Assembly: GCF_020686945.1 (NCBI RefSeq)
Contig: NZ_JAJEPR010000061.1
Coordinates: 1 to 8,976, forward strand
Direction: 5' to 3'
DNA: 8,976 nt
Source: Limivivens faecihominis
Lineage (GTDB): Bacteria; Bacillota; Clostridia; Lachnospirales; Lachnospiraceae
The translations under genes were made by a program, and so were the position numbers. Under the pieces are notes generated by a model. The model worked only from the letters and a program-made list of their open reading frames with translations, did not search any database and was not told where the DNA came from. Below, in pieces: positions 5,433-8,976 of the stretch; position 1 is the stretch's first letter; every line of letters begins with the position of its first letter.

Positions 5433-7919
5433 TCAGGCTTTTGTGTACCAGTAGCGGACACAACCGTAAATATAGGCCTGATCATAATTGGAAATTTTGA
5501 TTCCTCCCTGCGGATAAGGAGCAGAGTTGGAAGCGTGAACGATCTTTCCATCTCCGATATAGATTCCCACATGAGAATTGTTCGCATAGTAGAAAATCAG
5601 GTCGCCCGGTTTCAAATCCTCAACCGCAATCTTGACCGGTTTCGCATAACCAGCCAGTCCTTCATACTGCCAGCCGGTATAATGTGCAACATTGATGCCA
5701 AAGTGGCGCAGAACCAGCATCGTGAAACCGGAACAATCCACTCCTTTGGTCAGATCCTCTCCTCCGCCAAAAACATAGGGATAACCGACAAACTGCTGGG
5801 CATAGGCCGCAATCTGCTTTCCAAGAGCGTCGTTTTCTGTCAGCGGAGTTTTGGTCGTCATCTGTCCGTTGGCATCAAAGGTATAATAAATACCGTCGAT
5901 CTGCAGATCCGTACTTACCGCCATAGCTCCTCCTTTGGAAGGATTAAAGTAGTAAGTGATTCCCTCTACTACACGGAAACCGGTCTGCATGGCTCCGTTC
6001 GTACTGTTAAAGTAATATTTATTTCCGTTATATTCTGCCAGACCCAAGACTTTAATCCCGCTCGCATCGAAAAGATAGGTATCGCTTCCCACTTTAATAA
6101 GTGTATTCTTGGCACGCTGACCCTTGCTGGTCAGATAATAACCATCCACCCAGGTATCCTTCGCCATCTCGCCGGTCGTGGTATCAAAATAATACCAGCT
6201 GCTGTCCAGTTCCTGCCAGCCGGTCACAGGCTGATAGGAAGAATCCAGGAGATAGGTTTTTCCGTCTTTATCGGTGAAAAGGCCCGGACTTCTGGTCTCG
6301 CCGGTCTTTACACCGTCGCTTCCCACATATTCGGAACCGATCCAGGTACTCTTCGCCATGGTTCCGTCGGAAGTAAGGTAGCACTTATCTATCCAGGTAT
6401 CTTTTGCCATCACACCGAACATATCAAAATAGTATTTCTCTCCGTCGATGGTTTTCCAGCCCTTGCTGCGGGCTCCCGTACTGGGATTCAGATAATACTT
6501 CTGCTCCCCTATCGTAATCCAGCCATACTGTCTCTGGCCTTTTTCATTGACATAATAGGTGTTGCTCACGAAACGGCTCTTTACGAGCTGTCCATAAGTG
6601 TTCAGGTAATATTTTTCTCCGTCAATAGTCTGCCAGCCTGTCAGCATCCGTCCGGTTTTCGGACTGAAATAGTAGTCATTGACTCCGTAATGAATCCAGC
6701 CTGTCGTCATCTCGCCCGTCGTCGGATTGAAATAATAGCTGAGCCCGTCAGAGGTCTTTCTGATACCGGAAAGCCGCCGCAGAACGCCGTCTGTTCCGAA
6801 ATACCAGACTTTGTCGTCAACCCGTTTCCAGCCCGTCAGCTTCTTATAATTGACCTTGCTGAAATAATACTTCTTTCCGTCGATCTCCATCCAGCCTGAG
6901 GCGTAGGAACCGTTTTCGTCCAGATACTGGTTGTCATTGATCCAGGTCCCTTTGGCAAGGCTGCCATCCGCATTAAAATAATATTTTTTTCCGTCGATGG
7001 TCTGCCAGCCTTTTTTCATGATCACACCGGTCCTGGAATTCAGATAGTAGGTCTTGTCGCCGTTGGTGTACCAGCCGTAGACCTTCTCTCCCTTATCATT
7101 CACATAATAGGTGTTGCCCACCAGACGGTTCTTGGCCAGCTGTCCGTAGCTGTTGAAAAAATATTCCTTACCGTTTATGGTCTGCCAGCCCGTCAGGGCG
7201 CGACCGGTCTTGGGACTGAAATAGTAATCGTTTACGCCGGAGTGAACCCAGCCGGTGGTCATCTCACCCGTCGTCGGATCATAGTAATAGCGGTTTCCGG
7301 AATTTTTCACCACGCCGGAGAGCTTTTTCAGCGTGCCGTCCGCATTAAAGTAATAAACCTTTCCGCCGATCCGGCGCCAGCCTGTCACTGCCGCATAGTT
7401 CATATAGCTGAAATAATATTTGTTGTCACCGATCGTCACCCAGCCTCTGGCCAAACGGCCTCTCTGATCCGCATAATATTTTCCGCGAACCAGGGTATTT
7501 TTCTGGAGCTCTCCCAAGCCATTGAACGAATAGCGGTAGGAACCAATTTTATAAATGCCTTTCAGAGCATAGCCCTTCTGTCCGAAATAATAGATCTGTC
7601 CATTAATTCCTGCCCAGCCCAGCACCTGCGCGCCTGTCTTGGGGCTGAAATAATATTTCTTTCCTCCATAGACCACAAAACCGGTCTGCTGCGCTCCGGT
7701 CTTAGTATTAAAAAAATACGTTTTTCCGGAGATCTTCGTAAAACCGGTGGCTTTCTTTCCATCTGTATAATAATATCTGGCATTTCCCTCTGTTACCCAG
7801 CCATCCCCGGAAACGGTTTCATCAACAAGATTATCTGCTCTGGCCGGAACCATATTTTCCGCCGGAGCCCATACCAGAATCCCTGTGAAAAATAATGCCA
7901 TGAGAAATTTCTTTTTCAT
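5433..7919 (-). CDS. Secreted cell-wall-binding repeat protein with NlpC/P60 peptidase
   Basis: Encodes an 828-residue exported, probable peptidoglycan hydrolase. A signal peptide (MKKKFLMALFF start, likely cleavage after ARA, residue 28) is followed by about 640 residues of aromatic cell-wall-binding repeats (CW_binding_1/choline-binding-like; units such as GWQTIDGKKYYFNADGSLAKG), then a short linker and a C-terminal NlpC/P60 domain (about 695-828). Catalytic residues are visible: Cys729 in VDCSGF, His783 in SHVGIYIGDG and a third His795 in VHAS, the Spr-like Cys-His-His set; KPGDLIFY is also typical. Known members cut D-Glu-to-diamino-acid stem-peptide bonds, while the repeats anchor the enzyme to the wall. 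Residues 159-341 and 342-524 are a tandem duplication of one another. AAAAGGGGA lies before the ATG, and a sigma-A-like promoter is at 8018-8046. The exact bond cut and the repeat ligand (choline, teichoic acid or glucan) cannot be read from sequence. Confidence 0.93.
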   Translation of the reverse strand: MKKKFLMALFFTGILVWAPAENMVPARADNLVDETVSGDGWVTEGNARYYYTDGKKATGFTKISGKTYFFNTKTGAQQTGFVVYGGKKYYFSPKTGAQVLGWAGINGQIYYFGQKGYALKGIYKIGSYRYSFNGLGELQKNTLVRGKYYADQRGRLARGWVTIGDNKYYFSYMNYAAVTGWRRIGGKVYYFNADGTLKKLSGVVKNSGNRYYYDPTTGEMTTGWVHSGVNDYYFSPKTGRALTGWQTINGKEYFFNSYGQLAKNRLVGNTYYVNDKGEKVYGWYTNGDKTYYLNSRTGVIMKKGWQTIDGKKYYFNADGSLAKGTWINDNQYLDENGSYASGWMEIDGKKYYFSKVNYKKLTGWKRVDDKVWYFGTDGVLRRLSGIRKTSDGLSYYFNPTTGEMTTGWIHYGVNDYYFSPKTGRMLTGWQTIDGEKYYLNTYGQLVKSRFVSNTYYVNEKGQRQYGWITIGEQKYYLNPSTGARSKGWKTIDGEKYYFDMFGVMAKDTWIDKCYLTSDGTMAKSTWIGSEYVGSDGVKTGETRSPGLFTDKDGKTYLLDSSYQPVTGWQELDSSWYYFDTTTGEMAKDTWVDGYYLTSKGQRAKNTLIKVGSDTYLFDASGIKVLGLAEYNGNKYYFNSTNGAMQTGFRVVEGITYYFNPSKGGAMAVSTDLQIDGIYYTFDANGQMTTKTPLTENDALGKQIAAYAQQFVGYPYVFGGGEDLTKGVDCSGFTMLVLRHFGINVAHYTGWQYEGLAGYAKPVKIAVEDLKPGDLIFYYANNSHVGIYIGDGKIVHASNSAPYPQGGIKISNYDQAYIYGCVRYWYTKA
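6348..7445 (-). repeat. Tandem ~550-bp duplication inside the wall-binding gene
   Basis: Residues 159-341 (7445-6897) and 342-524 (6896-6348) of the protein align end to end with an offset of 183-184 residues. Shared segments include NDYYFSPKTGR, LTGWQTI, GEMTTGW and the NTYYVN block, in the same order. It is a super-repeat containing several wall-binding units, duplicated in tandem and since diverged. Such repeats gain and lose units by recombination, so length may vary between strains. Confidence 0.8.
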
Positions 7920-8017
7920 ATAAATCCCCTTTTATGTATGTCTCTTCCAAAACTTCCGAACGCAGGCTGAACCCCCCACGTCTCGAACTATTACAGAATT
8001 ATTACATCATTATGAAA

Positions 8018-8046
8018 AGTTTAGCGGATTTCTATGGAAAAGTCAA
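8018..8046 (-). promoter_or_regulatory. Sigma-A-like promoter of the NlpC/P60 gene
   Basis: On the minus strand TTGACT (8046-8041), a 17-base spacer and TAAACT (8023-8018) match the vegetative consensus at 5 of 6 and 4 of 6 positions. The transcript would start near 8011 and have a leader of about 90 nt before the ATG at 7919. No riboswitch is recognised in that leader. The rest of the 7920-8134 gap shows only AT-rich sequence and a small palindrome, TTCTTAAGAA, near 8059-8068. Confidence 0.6.
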
Positions 8047-8134
8047 GAGAAGATGAGATTCTTAAGAAAAAACATAGATTATCCTGTTCATAAACCATAT
8101 TCCTGATACATCTCTTTTCTTGTTTTCGAGTCTG

Positions 8135-8467
8135 TCACCACAGCCTGGATCTTTTCGCTTTTGCCAGAAGTCTCTCTTTTTCGTATGGTTCCAGTCTCAA
8201 GTTCATTTTTTTCTTCTTGTTTCTCTGTAAAATTTCATCCAGCCGGGCAGGATTTTCTCCGCACCGGCTTTCCTTTCTCAGAAGGCATACAAAGGATTTG
8301 GCCAGGAGATCTCCGCCCGTCAGGATGCTGCCGCCAAACATGACCAGGGCGTCGGCTTTTGGGATGTTAAAAACTGACATTAAATCTGTTTGGGTAAGAG
8401 ATTTGAGGTCTCGCTTGCTGCAGAAATGGGCGAGAGTGTTGATATAAAATGACGTTTTATGATCCAT
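8135..8467 (-). pseudogene. Internally deleted YdcF/ElyC-like remnant
   Basis: An open frame of 110 codons. Residues 1-58 look like the N-terminus of Firmicute YdcF-type (DUF218) proteins: FYINTLAHFCSKRDL, then the core strand PKADALVMFGGSILTGGD with its Gly-Gly nucleotide-binding-like loop. Right after LAKSF it jumps to KESRCGEN, which resembles the much later ST-x-CGxN motif of the same family, so roughly 50-60 residues appear to be missing between. The last 25 residues (KKKKMNLRLEPYEKE...) are lysine/glutamate-rich and match nothing I recall; a frameshift may have occurred there. Intact family members have about 200-260 residues. I chose ATG 8467 over the upstream ATG at 8491 because AAAGGA lies correctly before it. 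The preserved promoter and ribosome binding site mean it may still be expressed; the alternative is a genuine small protein. The family match is by recall only. Confidence 0.6.
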
Positions 8468-8489
8468 ATAATTTCCTTTATTACATCTC

Positions 8490-8510
8490 ATCTTTTATGA
8501 AAAGATTATA
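8490..8510 (-). promoter_or_regulatory. -10 box and palindrome before the YdcF-like remnant
   Basis: On the minus strand a perfect TATAAT (8510-8505) lies about 40 bases before the start codon at 8467; the -35 position has only weak TAGCTA. Just downstream and overlapping it by two bases is a perfect palindrome with 7-bp arms, ATCTTTT, 3 bases, AAAAGAT (8490-8506), positioned over the expected transcription start, as an operator would be. AAAGGA precedes the ATG. Confidence 0.45.
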
Positions 8511-8534
8511 GCTTAGAAAAATGGTTTTAGCTAG

Positions 8535-8674
8535 ACGCTTTTGGGAAAGCGTGGGGGGAAATGCGAGGGGAAACCATCAGAGTTGCGCCAGTCCTGGTTT
8601 CCCCTCGCGCTCCCCTTCCAGGGCACGCTAGAAAATAGGGAGCTTACGTCATACTACTATTGCGTGAAATGACG
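8535..8674 (-). repeat. Structured intergenic repeat, copy B
   Basis: This is a complete minus-strand copy, 140 nt. It has the dyad CGTCAT/ATGACG with 16-nt loop (8674-8647), the 22-nt motif (8651-8630) and outer strand AGCGTG (8629-8624) pairing with CACGCT (8553-8548). A perfect 14-bp inner stem, GCGAGGGGAAACCA with TGGTTTCCCCTCGC (8608-8595 and 8576-8563 on the minus strand), closes an 18-nt loop. At the end ACGCTTT, 4 bases, AAAGCGT (8552-8535) forms a competing hairpin. Compared with copy A the inner stem differs at several positions, but both arms have changed together, so pairing is kept. It points toward the YdcF-like remnant and ends about 25 bases upstream of that gene's -10 box. 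Confidence 0.85.
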
Positions 8675-8697
8675 GGTGTTACTGGATATAAAAACAT

Positions 8698-8719
8698 AAA
8701 AAATAAGAGGCATACGTCA
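8698..8719 (-). repeat. Extra 22-nt motif upstream of copy B
   Basis: TGACGTATGC, then CTCT and TATTTTTT on the minus strand: another occurrence of the motif found inside each repeat copy. It begins 68 bases before the one in copy B (8651). It is preceded 39 bases upstream by ATGAGACACGGAACAT (8758-8743), which also precedes copy A at 118-133. Confidence 0.65.
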
Positions 8720-8826
8720 CGCTGCTACACAGCGATTATATGATGTTCCGTGTCTCATATTGAAATCCAACAATTCAAATCTTCCATATGAATAACAAAA
8801 CACCATATCATCTCCACGCACCAGTC
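8720..8826. other. Centre of the head-to-head repeat pair
   Basis: This gene-free stretch separates the outward-facing copies B and C. The outward flanks 8758-8715 (minus) and 8788-8831 (plus) are themselves related, about 29 of 44 positions by hand count, so the inverted repeat extends to an AT-rich spacer of about 29 bases (8759-8787). I see no convincing promoter pair here. Confidence 0.5.
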
Positions 8827-8848
8827 TGACGTAAGCCCCGTATTTTTT
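8827..8848 (+). repeat. Extra 22-nt motif upstream of copy C
   Basis: TGACGTAAGC, then CCCG and TATTTTTT. It lies 67 bases before the equivalent motif of copy C (8894), mirroring the 68-base spacing seen on the minus strand for copy B. Confidence 0.65.
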
Positions 8849-8870
8849 GACCTTCTTATCCACTCTCACC

Positions 8871-8976
8871 TGTCATTTCATGCAGTTTTTGTATGACGTA
8901 TGCACCCTATTTTCTAGCGTGCCCTGGAAAGGGGGTGCAGGGGGAAAACCAGGACTGCGCAACTCCGATGGTTTTC
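8871..8976 (+). repeat. Structured intergenic repeat, copy C (cut by window end)
   Basis: This has the dyad TGTCAT, 16-nt loop, ATGACG (8871-8898), the 22-nt motif (8894-8915), outer strand AGCGTG (8916-8921), inner-stem left arm GCAGGGGGAAAACCA (8937-8951), a 17-nt loop, and the first 8 bases of the right arm (8969-8976) before the window ends. It matches copy A at 78 of 84 positions from the ATGACG onward; four of the six differences lie in the loop. It has the same orientation as copy A and is head-to-head with copy B. Confidence 0.8.

Noticed and set aside
5535..6899. Long plus-strand open frame of 454 codons opposite the NlpC/P60 gene
   Set aside because: It is fully antisense to a gene with clear signal peptide, repeats and catalytic residues. 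Its translation shows no domain pattern, and its length follows from the biased codons of the YYF/GW repeats. The same holds for the 217-codon frame at 7242-7895.
7920..8010. Riboswitch in the ~90-nt leader of the NlpC/P60 gene
   Set aside because: I looked for known aptamer cores and a terminator or RBS-masking helix and saw none; the G-rich stretch near 7971-7980 (minus strand) has no good partner.

Overview
The window looks like chromosomal DNA of a Gram-positive gut-type Firmicute, most likely Clostridia/Lachnospiraceae. The basis is AGGAGG-type ribosome binding sites, signal peptides starting MKK, a secreted protein made of YYF/GW cell-wall-binding repeats ending in NlpC/P60, a MalT-like LuxR regulator and a YdcF-like fragment of the form I recall from Lachnospiraceae. 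The taxonomic call is inference; there is no rRNA or marker gene.

Layout. (1) Positions 1-436 hold an unassigned left end, copy A of a structured repeat (135-273), the 3' stub of a short-chain dehydrogenase gene on the minus strand (276-344), and the leader of the first full gene. (2) 437-2053 (+) encodes a secreted protein with Ig-like (Big_2-type) repeats. (3) 2123-4603 (+) encodes a LuxR/MalT-type ATP-binding transcriptional regulator with its own sigma-A-like promoter. (4) 4596-5354 (-) encodes a small acidic secreted protein of unknown family, convergent with the regulator and overlapping it by 8 bases. (5) 5433-7919 (-) encodes a large secreted cell-wall-binding-repeat protein with a C-terminal NlpC/P60 peptidase, with a good promoter at 8018-8046. 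(6) 8135-8467 (-) is a short remnant resembling an internally deleted YdcF/ElyC-type gene. (7) 8468-8976 is gene-free and dominated by two head-to-head copies (B minus, C plus) of the same repeat as copy A.

How the parts may work together. Three of the four intact genes encode exported surface or wall proteins, and the fourth is a regulator lying between them. The leaders of the Ig-like gene and the small acidic gene share a 15-base dyad, TAACCWGAGGTTAAT, followed exactly 13 bases later by CTTTTCTG. A related AACC/GGTT dyad touches the -35 of the regulator's promoter. This suggests a small regulon of envelope proteins, possibly run by the LuxR-type protein (inference).

The most unusual feature is the repeat. 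It is about 140 nt long, with a 28-nt dyad, a long perfect inner stem whose arms change together between copies, and a third arm that competes for the outer helix. It carries an upstream module with a 22-nt motif seen five times in the window. Copies A and C are direct repeats flanking the whole gene block; B and C form a large imperfect inverted repeat. I do not recognise it as a named RNA or mobile element.
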